Shown here in pieces: positions 12,000 to 23,119 of a DNA stretch of 64,000 nt. The position numbers and the translations under genes were made by a program. The stretch comes from Fomitopsis serialis. Its lineage: Eukaryota > Basidiomycota > Agaricomycetes > Polyporales > Fomitopsidaceae. The notes below the pieces were generated by a model. The model was given only the letters and a program-made list of their open reading frames with translations. It ran no database searches and had not been told where the DNA came from. How positions within the stretch are numbered: the stretch's first letter is position 1; the number at the start of each line of letters is the position of its first letter. The DNA is taken from the NCBI RefSeq assembly GCF_022376445.1, contig NW_025954990.1, forward strand, positions 310,001-374,000, written 5' to 3'.

Positions 12000-12115
12000 C
12001 CTGTGGCGGGGGCGACTCGGAGTCGGAAACACGCCGTCCCCGTCTGCCTTCGTCCGCTCTCAGAGAGACCGTACGCGCGTGCTTGCAACTCTCGCTCACT
12101 GGCCCGCCACCGATG
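12000..12115 (+). repeat. Dispersed repeat, copy 1
   Basis: Contains CTTGCAACTCTCGCTCACTG preceded by an imperfect CG-rich stretch with GCCGTCC. Related copies lie at 27540-27700 (same strand) and 58160-58300 (opposite strand). Similarity is clearest over the GCGCTTGTAACTCTCGCTCAC core and the following CCGCC. The nature of the element is unknown. Confidence 0.6.
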
Positions 12116-13238
12116 TGACAGCATTAAGAGGATGCGCGACGACCGATCCTCCTGACTGGGTTGACTCAGATCCTCCACGCCGCTTCTTTCGAGCGCCCCG
12201 CGTCCCTCTCTGCCCGACGCGCGACGCTGCTTGAAGCTTGAACGTCCATCTCGCCCGCTGCATCTGTGCTGTCGACCTCGCTCGACCGCACTTGCACCCA
12301 CTCGCGTTCCCCTGTGCACACCGCCCGCGCGCTCTCCTGTCGTCGACACCCCCAATGTCCCCTTTCTGCCTCTTCCGGGTCGTAAACGGTGTGTGTTTTC
12401 TTTTTCTTTTGTACGTTCAATCGCACGCATTCATCAAGACGAATTGTCTGTCAAATCCTACCCCGACTTTCTCCCGCCCCTGCGCACCCCGTTTGCGACC
12501 CCGAGGTCACACCAATCCGGCACCATACTGCAGCTAGGACACGTATGTACCGCCCTGAAGTCGTCCGAAAGGATTTCACGCGCGGCGATGTTTTCTGCGT
12601 CCTCCCCCGAGCGCCAGGGACCATCCCCCGCACATCCTACCCGCTACCAGCAGCCCACTGACGATCTTTTTCGACGCGCCTTGACAAGGTGTACGGCCAT
12701 GTTCGTGTCCGACGTCGCACGCCCTGAAATCCCCGCTACATCGTCCCCGTGCCAGGTCGCAACCAACCCGCCCACTCTCGTCACTCAACACGATCGTCCC
12801 GCGTCAGAAGACGCATGGACAACTGCACCGTGACGTTCAGCTCAGGCAAGACACAGTAGCAAGCACCGACACAAGCCTCTTCCGTACCCCGACTGCTTAC
12901 ACAAGCTTGACCTCTATCGGCTGTAGTGAAGCAGCGGGCTGGCGCGTGGGACAGCGAGCCTGAGGGCCGACTGATACCATCTCTGTATGTATCCGCGTTC
13001 TCGAGCTTGCTCAATTGCACTTCTGACTTGCAATCCCCGCAGATGAATGGCGCGACATTCTCAGGCGCACCGGCCTCGCACCGACTGCCAGTGGTCAGTA
13101 TCTCCACGCGAAAATTAGGTTCGGGCGGTCGAACTTTGAAGGAAGGCAGGCTCCTAGAATGGGTACTGCCTCCTCTGCGTAGGTGCGTCTCACTCGGCAC
13201 ATCACTTAAACGTACTCAACGCTTTCAGTTAGCTGGCA

Positions 13239-13735
13239 ATGGAAGATGCTGATGGTTTCGGACTGCAATCCTTCAGTGAATTGCCTGACCGGATCTCCAC
13301 TCCTGGGCCGTCCAGGCCCCGACCTCAAGGTGTGTTGCTCAACTCCAAGTCGGACGAAGACCTCGAGGGCTTCGCATGTGGTGCTCGGAGCAAGCCCTCT
13401 CTACAACGACCGTTACCGCTGACGCTGTCTGGCCGTATTCCACTCGATGTCTCCTTCTGCACCATCGACCAATTGGATCGTTCTGTGTTGCGAGCTGCGA
13501 CGCCAGCCTGCTGGACGTGGCATCACCGCGCCTTGTACACCCAGCGCAACCCACGCGAAAGCTACAATTTGTTGGTGGCCCGAGTCAATACGTCGCCCCG
13601 CGTCAAGGAACGCCTCACCGCCACACGCATGCTAGTCGTTGGCAGCTACATGAAGCGACGCAGCGCTCCCTTCCTGGATGCCCTGCCTGCCGTCTTCGTA
13701 TGTGCGACTTACTACAGGTATTTCGTGTTTAGCAG
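13239..13735 (+). pseudogene. F-box family fragment, copy C (5' part only)
   Basis: The frame from ATG 13239 carries a degraded F-box (LSGRIPLDVSFCTIDQLDRS), then NLLVARVNTSPRVKERLTAT and APFLDALPAVFV, all family-specific. After about 13710 the match ends and unrelated sequence follows, so the leucine-rich part and exon 2 are missing. The upstream 13170-13215 resembles 14195-14235 upstream of copy D, so C and D probably arose from one another. Confidence 0.75.
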
Positions 13736-14416
13736 ATCCCTCGCGCTGGCGTCACGGGCAGTGACTAGAGATCGCTCCTCTTCGACACGAGGCCCGAGAT
13801 GGTCCGGGGATGCAGCCATCTCAGGGTTGTGGTATATACAACTCGCTCCCTGGTGCTCCGACACAACGCGCTACGGTGGTTGCCTGGCTCTGTACATGCT
13901 AATGGAACGAGCGGAGAGGGAGGTGTAACAGCAGAAACGAAGGGCCATAATGTCTACATAGAACTGAGCTCCGAATGCATGGACTTTGTCTTTGCTCACT
14001 TCTGAGCGCGCCGGGGAAACCACGCTCACAGAAGATGCCTGCAGGCGGCTTCTGCCAGTGAAGAAGCGTTGGCTAGAATGTCAGCAGGTCACGTTGGTCA
14101 ACGCCTCCGCACACAGACAATGTCTGAGACAAGGCGGGTGATACGCTGCTGTTTCGTTGAACGTTTGCCTTGATACTCATCAACGGTATGCTCCTGGACT
14201 GAGTGTTGCCTCCCTATGTAGGCGCGTCTCATTCACCGATGACCAGGTTGTTTATGCACATCTGTAAACCGTAGAGCCCAGATTCGTAGCTCAGCGGTCT
14301 TGTAAGCACCGGTCTGTCCCTTAGTCGCAGTACTGCGCATCACTGATGAGCTTGACTTAGATTTCACTCCCGGACGAGTTCACGAGTTCATCCCTCGTCT
14401 GTGCATTGGAAGACCA
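13736..14416. other. Intergenic stretch between two F-box relics
   Basis: No gene seen. The only notable element is the leader-like sequence near 14195-14235 (GTTGCCTCC, then GTAGGCGCGTCTCA), shared with the region upstream of copy C. Confidence 0.5.
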
Positions 14417-15907
14417 ATGACAAAGACGTCCGAGACGCTTCCACCATTGGGCGCAGCTCTGGAGAGAGCAAACAGAATCCTATTTCCCAAGAGGCCCACG
14501 ATACGCAGGCGGTGGCAGCCTATCCTCACTGATGGCATTCCTCTTGAAGTCTTCGAAGACGTCATCGACCGCCTGGACAGGACCATGTTGCCTATCGCGG
14601 CGTTGGTCAGCCGTGCATGGTATCCCGTGCCAGTTATGGCCTCTACTCGACCATCGAAATTACATCCCGTGCGATGTACGACATGCTGGTGCAGCAGTTC
14701 CGCACGTCGCGTCAAGCACTGGCTCACAACCACGCGCGAACTACTCGTCGCTGAACACCCCAACTCGGCGTTGTTGCGGAGGAGTATCCCCTTTCTCGAC
14801 ACGCTGCCTCTTGTCTTCTCCCGTGCGTTTCCTGCACTACGCGTGCTCAGAATCGACCGGTCGCTGCGTCCCACGATGCACCCGACTTTCTATCACGCCC
14901 TCCGCCAATTCCAACACCTTTCGTCGTTATGCTTGGTTGACGTCGAACTGGGCAATACGGCCCAGTTACAACGAGTCACCTACGCGATTCCTCACCTAGC
15001 AGAGCTCTCATTGGTCAGAGTGACATTGGTGCATTTGCGCTCTACTAATTCGCAATTTCAACAACAAACAAGTACCCCTTCTCGGACCCAGTCCAACGTC
15101 CGACTGACCCGACTTGCAATCACGCTTCATTACACGGAAGCCGCATCTAGTCTTGAAACGATCATCAGTTGGCTCGTACACTCTGGGCTCTGCAATTCCC
15201 TTCACGCTCTGAGTGTGGACACTGGATCCAACAAACTCGCACGCAAGGCCGTAATCGGCTCCTCAGAGCATGCGGGCCGTCGCTGATTTCCTTCAGCGAG
15301 GCTCATGCTTTTCCATCGGTGAAGTAATGTGCCTCCTTTGCCGGATCGATGACCGTTAACACCCGCACCTTGGACGTGGCATCTACAGGTCATCCTAGCT
15401 ATAATCTGTCCAATAATACGGCGCTGCGTTGCGCGAAATTCAACTTGGCGACCACCCAATCAGAAGAGGCCTCGCTGGCAATCGCAGCCAATTTGCGTAC
15501 CGTCTTCAACACGGTCCGGAGCACCAACCTCGAACTCATCGTCATCGAATGCCTTGCTCTGCTTGCCGACGACGCTGACTCGAACCAGAAGATGGGCCGC
15601 CCCAGCGCGGCGGCTCAATTCGTGGCGGCGCAATCTACACGACATGCTCAACCGGCCGTGCTTCGACAATTTGAAGGAGGTCGATATCATGGTCGATGCT
15701 CGGGACGTTTCCACTAGTGCCGACGTCACGCAAGCCGTTGTCTCTACATTATGCCAGTCGTTGAAGCCATGGCACGACCGCGGTATCATCGACCTCTCAA
15801 AATCACCCGACCAACTTGAACCGTCAAGTGCCAGTGGGCGGCCGGATAGAAGAATGCCGCGAACTGTTGTGGTGCGTACCTCGGCCACTCGCTCCGCTGA
15901 GCACTGA
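14417..15907 (+). pseudogene. F-box/LRR-like pseudogene, copy D, several frameshifts
   Basis: The frame starts at MTKTSETLPP, reaches the F-box near residue 38 (DGIPLEVFEDVIDRLDRT) and slips at about 14628. The family sequence RASYGLYSTIEITSRAMYD continues in another frame and returns at about 14710 (RVKHWLTTTRELL). A further slip lies near 15255, before LLRACGPSLISF. Exon 2 starts near 15390 (NTALRCAKFNLATT) and slips again near 15590, before NLKEVDIMVDARDVS and LKPWHDRGIIDLS. At least four lesions make a functional product unlikely unless some are sequence errors. Members of this family are about 520 residues. Confidence 0.85.
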
Positions 15908-16943
15908 TAACGCGAGCGGCCTCGACGCAGCGTGAGCAGTGGAAAGGCAAAGATCGCCTTGCGCGCGAGAAGCGATGGGTGCGAGCTGCTGATCGTGTAA
16001 GCCGCGGATACCGTTGGAGCGATGATCCTACTGCCCTGACAAGCATTTGTGCGGGCAGTTATGAAACAATCATGGCACTGTTTGGCGTGTCTCATGGAAC
16101 CCAGCGACGAACTCATCTATCTCCAGAGCTTTAGTCGTTAAGGGAGATGACAGATTTTGTTCTCATGTGCGGCCATCGAGATTTCGTGGTATCGTAGTTG
16201 CGGCGCACCTTTGTTCGCACCGTGGCACTAGTCCTACCATCTATTCGCCGACCGCTGGACGCAATCGGGCTCCTAGTCGAGACGTCCGCAGTGTCATGCA
16301 CATCTAACAGATGCATACGCTGGAGCGCCAGGTAATCCAACATTCACACCATGTCGAACACATGGTGCATTCGGTGGCGCCACTCGCGGTGACCTTCTGT
16401 GCCGAGACGACTTCCCGTGGCTTGTCGCCCCCTTCCCCTTTGCCACCGACGTGCCAGTTGGTCGAAAGCGACTGTGTGCACAGGCATGGGGCAGAGGTAG
16501 ACGTCTTCAAGTTTGGGACTGACTACTGACTGATATCGCTTCCTTCGCAACACATGCCGTACAAGCTTGAAGTGCACTATTCTAGGTTTGTTCCCCCGAC
16601 CAAAGATAAGCACAGGTCAAAACCAACTGGAGAATGCTGACATCCTCGAAACCTTACTGTCAATACAGATAGAGGGATATCTCTGCGAGAACCACGGCAA
16701 GGCGAGCAGAACCTAGTTTCCATCTGTAGAACATCATCTCTTCTGATAGTTGCTTCTGATCCACGTCCTGGCTATCCTGTACGATGTACTTTAGCGGTAC
16801 GCGTAGGGACCGTATAAGTATGCAGGGTTCTCTAGTATAACCTCGTTCAACACAACCCCCATACAATGGCACTTCACGGAGCCTTTTTGTGAGCCGTCTC
16901 TCACCCATTTTCTGCTATCGCCCACTCACAAGTCTCGTCGCAG
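15908..16943. other. Intergenic stretch, no gene seen
   Basis: About 1 kb with no family-like frame. The 3' end should hold the promoter of the 7TM gene at 16944. Confidence 0.55.
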
Positions 16944-18679
16944 ATGGCTAGAATCTTCGTGGGCCTCGTGAATTACATGTACTTTTCAGCGACAGGTGAG
17001 GCGATCCACAGTATGTCCAACTGGCGCACTCATTTGTTGAATCAAGCGCTATACGTCTACGACTACCTATTGACGCTCGATCGCGAGGTTCGATATTTTT
17101 GGGGAGCCCAACCATCATTCTACACCATCCTCTTCTACTTCTACCGATATCCGGCATTGGCCAACACGGTCCTCGAGGTGCTCAGTCGGATAGATGCTCC
17201 CTGGCAGACTGTGAAAGTAAGTGCGATGTAGCCGGATTAATGAGTCAAACTTCTTGCTCAATTGTGTCACAGAGGTCCGTACAAATTCGATGGTTAGTTG
17301 AAGACTCTACGTAGGCTCAACGGATCGATTAGTTGCGGGATATGCAACGCTTCCAGATGGGCTTGGATATCGTCATCCTCGTCAGCGCTGCTAGTAGTGT
17401 GTACGCCGAAATCACTTCTGCACGTCCTGAAGGCGCTACTACCAGTGTTTGCGGCCCTGCGAGTCTTTGCGATCTACAATCGCAATCGTTGGCTTTGCGC
17501 TACCGTACTGCTCATCGGCCTGGTCAATCCTGGAATTTTGATTGTACGTTGATTCACAGTGTTACGGACGATACATTGTGTTGACACGCAGTGCTTCAAA
17601 TTCCTACCATAGTACCTTTCACTAGATCGATCCCGTCATTGGGGACCGTCGACGGTTTCAGAGCTTGTACCCTGGCCTTGGCCGGAAGTCAGAGGAGCTA
17701 TGAGAAGTGCGTCTGTTCACCGATTCGCTGTTTTCTCGTACTCAGGCTAGCATTTCGTGACGGTTGATTTGATCGTGCCAGCTGTGCGTACAATGCGTAC
17801 ATGGAAACAATCATAAGCACTGAGCGTTCTACAGGGACTATTTTTGCCAGAGTGGCAGCGCTCATATCGGACGGTCTTGTTCTGGTCCTGACCGGCTTGA
17901 AGACAAGCCAGAGACGCACGGACGTTGATGGTGTAGTGGGCATCGAAAGAGCACTGAAAGATGTTTTGCTACACGACAGTAAGCCTCACGTTCTATATGC
18001 AGGATGCTGCAGTGATGACATACACGACGTAGCGGCAATATGCTTTGGGTAACCAAAGCAACTTGCATCGTCTTTGAAGAGCGGACACTCATACGTATGC
18101 CCAGGCTTCTCTGCGGCGTGAACGTGATTGGCATAGGGACTGGTCATCTAACGGAGGTACGTTCAACTAAGTACGAGTTTGGCTCCATGAGATTAATGTC
18201 GTGTTCTTTGCCCACGGTTGTGTTCGCACCTCCACAGTTCCTTGAAATCTGGACATTGTGGACAGCCATGTAAGAACCTCTCGGGGCTCCATCATACATA
18301 TCGCTCTTCTGAGCATTTTCGTGTTGGCAGATTCACTTCGATTCTGCTGTCCAGACTCTCTCTAGATCTACGAGAGGTGGCCGCCGCAGAGAGCGACGGC
18401 GGCGAAGTATTTTCTCGCACTTTGCGAGACACACCCAGCTTCGCTCGTCCCGACTCTGGTGATTCAACTATGCTCTCCCCCATTGATGAATACTGCCTTG
18501 ATGACTTCCGTGCATCCCGTCAACCCCCTGAATGCGATGGTGAGAGCTCCGCGCTACTTCCGATTAGAAACTTGGCTTATAATGCAACGGTACCATGCAT
18601 AGCCGCGGCCGACGGATGGAGCCAGCCGTCGTACAAAGAACCGTCAATATTAATTACCCAAAACAAATGTCTAGCCTAA
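16944..18679 (+). CDS. DUF6533-type seven-transmembrane protein
   Basis: The family signature appears in exon 2 (17047-17216): YDYLLTLDREVRYFW followed by a hydrophobic helix FYTILFYFYRYPALA. Exon 1 (16944-16995) joins it through a 51-nt intron. Later exons carry further helices, the landmark LRVFAIYNRNRWLC near 17460, and ISDGLVLVLTGLKT near 17860. The final exons join LWTA to FTSILLSRLSLDLREV across an intron after 18270, then a hydrophilic tail of about 110 residues ends at 18679. Introns between about 17217 and 18200 were located only roughly. DUF6533 proteins are a lineage-expanded basidiomycete membrane family of unknown function, possibly receptor-like. Confidence 0.75.
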
Positions 18680-18799
18680 GGTACATTTGCAAAAGGGTTC
18701 TGCCGCAGATGTTCAATGTACTATAGTTATGCACATGGTCATAAACACGAACCCGATTCACAGCCCGTGTAGCCCGGCCGGAGCCGATACATCGTGCCA

Positions 18800-18960
18800 G
18801 TAAATACACAAGGAGCTCGAGGCCAACCTGCGCAACATGCACGACGTCATGGTCTCTGCAGTACTTGGACAGGCTGAAGGACGTCAGTGTCAAGTTGAAG
18901 ATCTGGCACGAGTCCGTGTACCTATCGCCGCAATCCAAAAAGTCGGTCAGCATCCCACAA
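18800..18960 (+). pseudogene. F-box family fragment, copy E
   Basis: Two adjacent frames read ELEANLRNMHDVMV and then LDRLKDVSVKLKIWHE, a segment of exon 2 of the family (compare LRSMHDVMVTPYF and LKDVGVKVKIWHD in the 62477 copy). One frameshift lies between them, and there are no other exons nearby. Confidence 0.7.
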
Positions 18961-19108
18961 GGAGTGATGCTGTACGCGCGCCCGTCAGAAGCATGTGCAC
19001 TGGCACATCAGCTATTCCTTCCCACAATGAGAAAAGCATGACATTAGTCGAGACAGCAAAACGGTAACTCATTGTCGATACACATTCCACACACCGTAGC
19101 TGGTGTAC

Positions 19109-20501
19109 TCATCCCCACAGCGCCTCTGCGTCAACCTCTCTCGGGCCTCCAGGTCTCCCTTGGTCCTGTCCGTTTCCCTGCGGCTGGCCATCCTGGTCCG
19201 GCGGGAGCGCAATGCGGCCCTCGCGCCGTCCGCGCAGGCGCATCCATAGCCACGACACCACAAGCCCGAGCGGGTGGGCGACGGTGAAGAGCACGCAGGT
19301 GAGCTATCGAGACGCGGGGGTCAGCGCGGGGTAGCTGCAGCGAGCCAGGAGATCGGCGCACCCAGACAGGCATGGGCTTCGGCTGTCGGCTCCATACCGA
19401 TGCGCACATCCAGGCTGCGGATATGCACCAGACGACGTCACGCCTGATGACGACGACCAGCAGGCCTGCGGACGGGGGTTAGCGACAGTTCAGAGCGGCG
19501 TGCAGCGAGTCTGGAGCGTACCGACGAGGTTCACGCTGAGCATGATTATGAAGCCTGGCCATTGATGCCGTGCGTAGTGCTGAGGCTCGCCAGGTGAGAA
19601 CGTCCATCCGAGGGACACGCTAGATTATCAGAGCATGAATTCAGTAACAAGAGGTGGCGCGATGACAATGCTTACAAGAGCGTATAAGGGAACATGATCA
19701 TGAACGGCCAGATCATGAACGCCCGTACGGGCGCATGGATGAATAGTACATCAAAAGGTCTGGGGACGTAACACGGTTAGTTAGGTTTCGCAGACGAGGG
19801 GAATACGCGTACCTGGACCACGTCGGCCTATGGTACACGAGTAGAACGAGGTTGGCGTAGAGCAACAACACGAACAATATGCCTTGCGCCAACGTCGCGA
19901 CAACGAAGGCTTGCAGAACCTGTGGAGCTTCGGCGTCTCGTCACAACACAAATCGGACGTAGTGCTCACCCAGGCTATAGCCCAACCAGCCATCACCCAG
20001 TTCGCGATCACAAGCGGCATGCCCACACCCTTCACCATCGCCGCCTATGCCGCATATACTTCAGCATCACCACCCACGCGTCACTTTCTACAGGCGCACC
20101 TTAGTTTCTGGTTTTCGTGCAAATACGAGCAGGACGCAGTAGCCCAGTTGGCCAACATAGACGAGCGTGACATAGATGGAGATGAGGCTCTGGTTCGGAG
20201 CGATAGTCGCTGGGTATAGCTTCGATATTTCGCCTGCACGCACATCGCAATGACGCATATGAGCATTCAAGACTCCTTCCCAGATTGATACATGACGTAC
20301 TGAGTCCCGGGGTCAGGATCGCGCTGCATACCATCACCGTCGCGATGTTGATGAGCAGCGAGAGCGGCGTGAGCACTTGCAGCCTGTCCGCTCAGTGTCA
20401 GTCCCACGGCGCTGAGGCGTGCGGTGTTTTGCTCACCGTATCAGCGCGAGATAGTCTCTCACCGCCGGATGCGAGGTGTCGATGGGTAGGTTTTCCATCA
20501 T
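19109..20501 (-). CDS. Multi-spanning membrane protein, function unknown
   Basis: Minus-strand gene of about eight exons. The ATG at 20501 opens exon 1 (20501-20437, MMENLPIDTSHPAVRDYL), which joins exon 2 from 20383. About eight hydrophobic segments follow in separate exons: LLINIATVMVCSAIL, LISIYVTLVYVGQLGYCVLL, MPLVIANWVMAGWAIAW, GILFVLLLYANLVLLVY, AFMIWPFMIMFPYTLL, GFIIMLSVNLVGLLVVVI, VWCISAAWMCASVW and VTCVLFTVAHPLGLVVSWL. The tail is charged and Gln/Gly/Pro-rich, ending at the stop 19111-19109. Reading frame is preserved across every join checked. I do not recognise the family; the helix number suggests a transporter or receptor-like protein. Confidence 0.7.
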
Positions 20502-21065
20502 GTCTCAACAGACTTGAATTCGCGTCTCCGGGATTGCTGAAGGATGCGCGGGCATTAGAGTCTGTGAACAAAATTTGAACCAGTGCGCTCGTCGAGGTGA
20601 GCGTTGAAGGCAAGCTGTGTTGCGGAGTCCCATGTTGGGGACGCGTCTTAGGCTACAAGTGGTGGCGAAGAGCGACGCGGCGCGCGCATGATGATGTCAC
20701 CGAGGTACCCCTACCAGCGCCTAGCATTGCTGCGGCGGTCCCGGACCCAGCCCGGGAAGTCCCGGGACTCGCGGCGCCGTACTTGCCATATGCGGAAGCT
20801 ACCTCTGTACCGTACTGCGATCGTCAGTCGGGAAGTGCTCCCATGGCAAACTTACGACCAGTACTTCCTCTGCTCACAATTCGGCTTTCTGGCTTAGCTA
20901 GGGCTATCGCAACTGCAGAAGTAAGGCCTGTAGTGCATTACGCCGTCACGTACGTCGGAGGGCCTGGCTTCTACCGGCCGCCTTCATGCTCGGAGGCTCC
21001 ATCTCAGCATACATAAGCGTGGCAGGCTGCGACTTTTGAGCTCTCTTCGACCTTCTCGTACAACG
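20502..21065. other. Divergent promoter region
   Basis: Lies between the minus-strand membrane gene and the plus-strand RCF1 gene, so it should hold both promoters. No gene seen. Confidence 0.55.
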
Positions 21066-21646
21066 ATGAGCTCTCGACCACTTGCGAACACTGCGGACCA
21101 CCCAGGCCTCTACATCGTCGATGGCGTTATAGTGCAAGAGACGTGGAGCGCCAAGTTCGCACGCAAGTTCAGGGAGAACCCGTTCGTGCCCATCGGTGCG
21201 TCTCGTCCGCAGATAGTAGTGGTGATCATCAAGCCTCCGGTTGAGCGCGTGTTGAGGATTCTATAGGGACTACCGCCACTGTCGTCGCTCTCGTCATGTC
21301 CTTCATCAAGATGCGGAAGGGCGAGTCGCTGAGCATGAACTACTGGATGCGGGCGCGTGTCGGCCTGCAGGCGTCGACCGTCGCCGCTCTCGCGATCGGG
21401 GCATACGCTCTCGGACAGACAAAGCAGCAGAAGGAGGCCCGCGCGCAGGCGGAGAACGAGACGGTACTTGAGAAGGCAGCGCAGGAGCGCGCGGAGTTCT
21501 ATGAACGGCTGAAGGCGGTGGAGGAGACGCAGCGGCTGGAAGACGAGATGAACGCGAAGTCGAGCAGGTGGACTGGCGTGTTTAGCAGCGGAAAGGGCGT
21601 GGCTGGCCAGGCGCAGGCGAGAAAACCCGCGGAGTCCAAGGAGTAG
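21066..21646 (+). CDS. RCF1: HIG1-domain respiratory supercomplex factor
   Basis: Exon 1 is 21066-21195, the intron 21196-21266, exon 2 21267-21646. The join reads PFVPIG then TTATVVALVMSFIKMRKG, two residues either side of the splice fitting the HIG1 fold. After the first helix comes NYWMRARVGLQ, the conserved hypoxia-family motif (x3-R-x-R-x3-Q), then the second helix STVAALAIGAYALG. A charged coiled-coil-like tail follows (KEARAQAENETVLEKAAQER). In yeast, Rcf1 sits in the mitochondrial inner membrane and stabilises complex III-IV supercomplexes. The ATG at 21066 gives a short hydrophilic N-terminus, as usual for the family. The frame is intact. Confidence 0.92.
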
Positions 21647-22315
21647 ACCACGCCGTCTGAAGTGTCGAGCGTGTCGGCGGGTGCAGCCGCAAGTGTGCAT
21701 GCGCCTGCTACGCAGAGCACTCTGTCGTCCGCTCCTGCAGGTGTGGACAAAGTTAGCGCGCCGATGGCGGATGCGTCAGAGAAGAGCAGCTGGCGATCAC
21801 AGTTGGGTGATTCGGAGAAGAACCCGTTGGCTCTCACAAAGCACGGCAGGTGTCAAGGTAGACCATTGTACGTTGCATTTTCACTCGACACAATCGTTAC
21901 TCTCCTTTCTGAACGACAGACGGATCCATTTTACTTCCCCTCTCTGACCTTCGACACGTTCACCAGGCTCCGTGCTATCAGAGCCGCGACATGCTTATTG
22001 TAAGTTAGGAGTTCACGGCCATTGCGCTGCATATGCAAGTCGATTTGATCCTTTCGGGCAACTGGACATCATCGGCTAGGCCGACGCACTGGTATTGCAG
22101 GGCTGCCTGGCCATCTTGCGCGCGTAGTTTCTGATGGATACCTGCCCTTGTATGCGTTACGTATCATAGTCAATACATGCATATGTGCGCTCGCCGTCCC
22201 TTGTGTTCTGGCATATACAGCGCCCCGCACGGTACCGTAACTCAACGTCGGGGACAACCGCACGGAAGTTTCCAAGGTCTGTTGTGTTGGTATGTGCGGT
22301 AACCATCCTATCAAA
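21647..22315. other. Intergenic stretch, no gene seen
   Basis: Downstream of RCF1. Open frames continue briefly but have no family-like sequence. Confidence 0.5.
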
Positions 22316-22880
22316 CGTCATCCACTGATTTTGAGGGTCAGCACACCAAACATCCTTCCGTGAGGAATACCGTTACGACAGACATGCCCGGAAAGTGGTG
22401 GGACGTTCGCTCAGCATCAGCAACCGAGTGCGTGTTGAAATTTGTCTCGCCCGACTGTGTATGCGGCGCGCGGCTTCCAAGCCAGTGACTCTGTACGCTG
22501 ACAACGCGACGTATGGGCAATCCGTATAAGGCGAGGACGTGCGCTGGCACGACTGTGATGTGCTCACTCCGAGTCGCAACACGTCGCTCATTTGCGGCAA
22601 CGAGTTCCCAGTCTCGCGGAGCCATGCGAAGGCCCACACAAATAGGACGACAGGAGACGCCTCGCGATCGTACTCTGGTGAACCCTGCTTGGTATCATTA
22701 CTGTTGAACCTAATGATATCATTGTCAAACGAACTCAAGGGCCCATCCGAGCGTGTCACGGGCGATGTAGATTGTCGAAGTCGATAAACGTACACGCCTA
22801 TCGATACTGTCCACGTCCAATCATACTCTGAGGGCTTGCAATAACATACTGCGCGCATAGATACACTGGTCTTCCCAAAA
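22316..22880 (-). repeat. 3'-flank block shared by three F-box copies (copy 2)
   Basis: Counterpart of 7681-8050 and 55200-55980. On the minus strand 22858-22373 is a single open frame of 161 codons, the most open version of this block. On the plus strand it also contains AARGFQASDSVR plus stop (near 22458-22501), identical to the tail of F-box copy A. So the block probably holds the 3' end of a lost convergent F-box gene. Confidence 0.65.
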
Positions 22881-23119
22881 TGGCCCAGAGTCCATCAAAT
22901 GAAAACACCGATGAGGAGGGGAAGGAGAAGTATCCGAGGCACCATTAATAGTAACTCCGGTGAGCGTGAAGTCGATGAATTGTAAACGATGCGTTCACGG
23001 GTGAGACATAGTACGAGGCACAGTTCCTGTTCCTAGTAATCGCAAATTAAGTCAGTGTCTAATGGGAAGACCGAGACCGAGTGAAATACGCACTGGGGTC
23101 GTCTGTCGCAGACTGGAAA
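22881..23119. other. Spacer between F-box copy F and its 3'-flank block
   Basis: AT-richer sequence with no gene. It corresponds to 8050-8331 next to copy B, sharing strings such as GTCTAATGGGAAGACCGAGACC against GTCTGGTGGGAAGACCGAGACC. Confidence 0.5.

Larger units (their letters stand above)
10300..13238. other. Gene-poor 2.9 kb stretch
   Basis: No frame shows recognisable domains. Open frames of 100-200 codons exist (for example 12231-12833) but are Pro/Arg/Ser-rich, reading like out-of-frame GC-rich DNA. It holds a short tandem repeat (11932-11979) and one copy of a dispersed repeat (about 12000-12115). It may be remnant mobile DNA, but no transposase or reverse transcriptase motif was seen. 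Confidence 0.5.

Noticed and set aside
12231..12833. 200-codon plus-strand frame
   Set aside because: Pro/Ser/Arg-rich, no domain, overlaps dispersed repeat neighbourhood; looks like GC-rich chance frame.
14281..14345. tRNA-like 5' half (CGTAGCTCAGCGGT)
   Set aside because: No matching T-loop (GGTTCRAATCC-type B box) or acceptor stem pairing follows.
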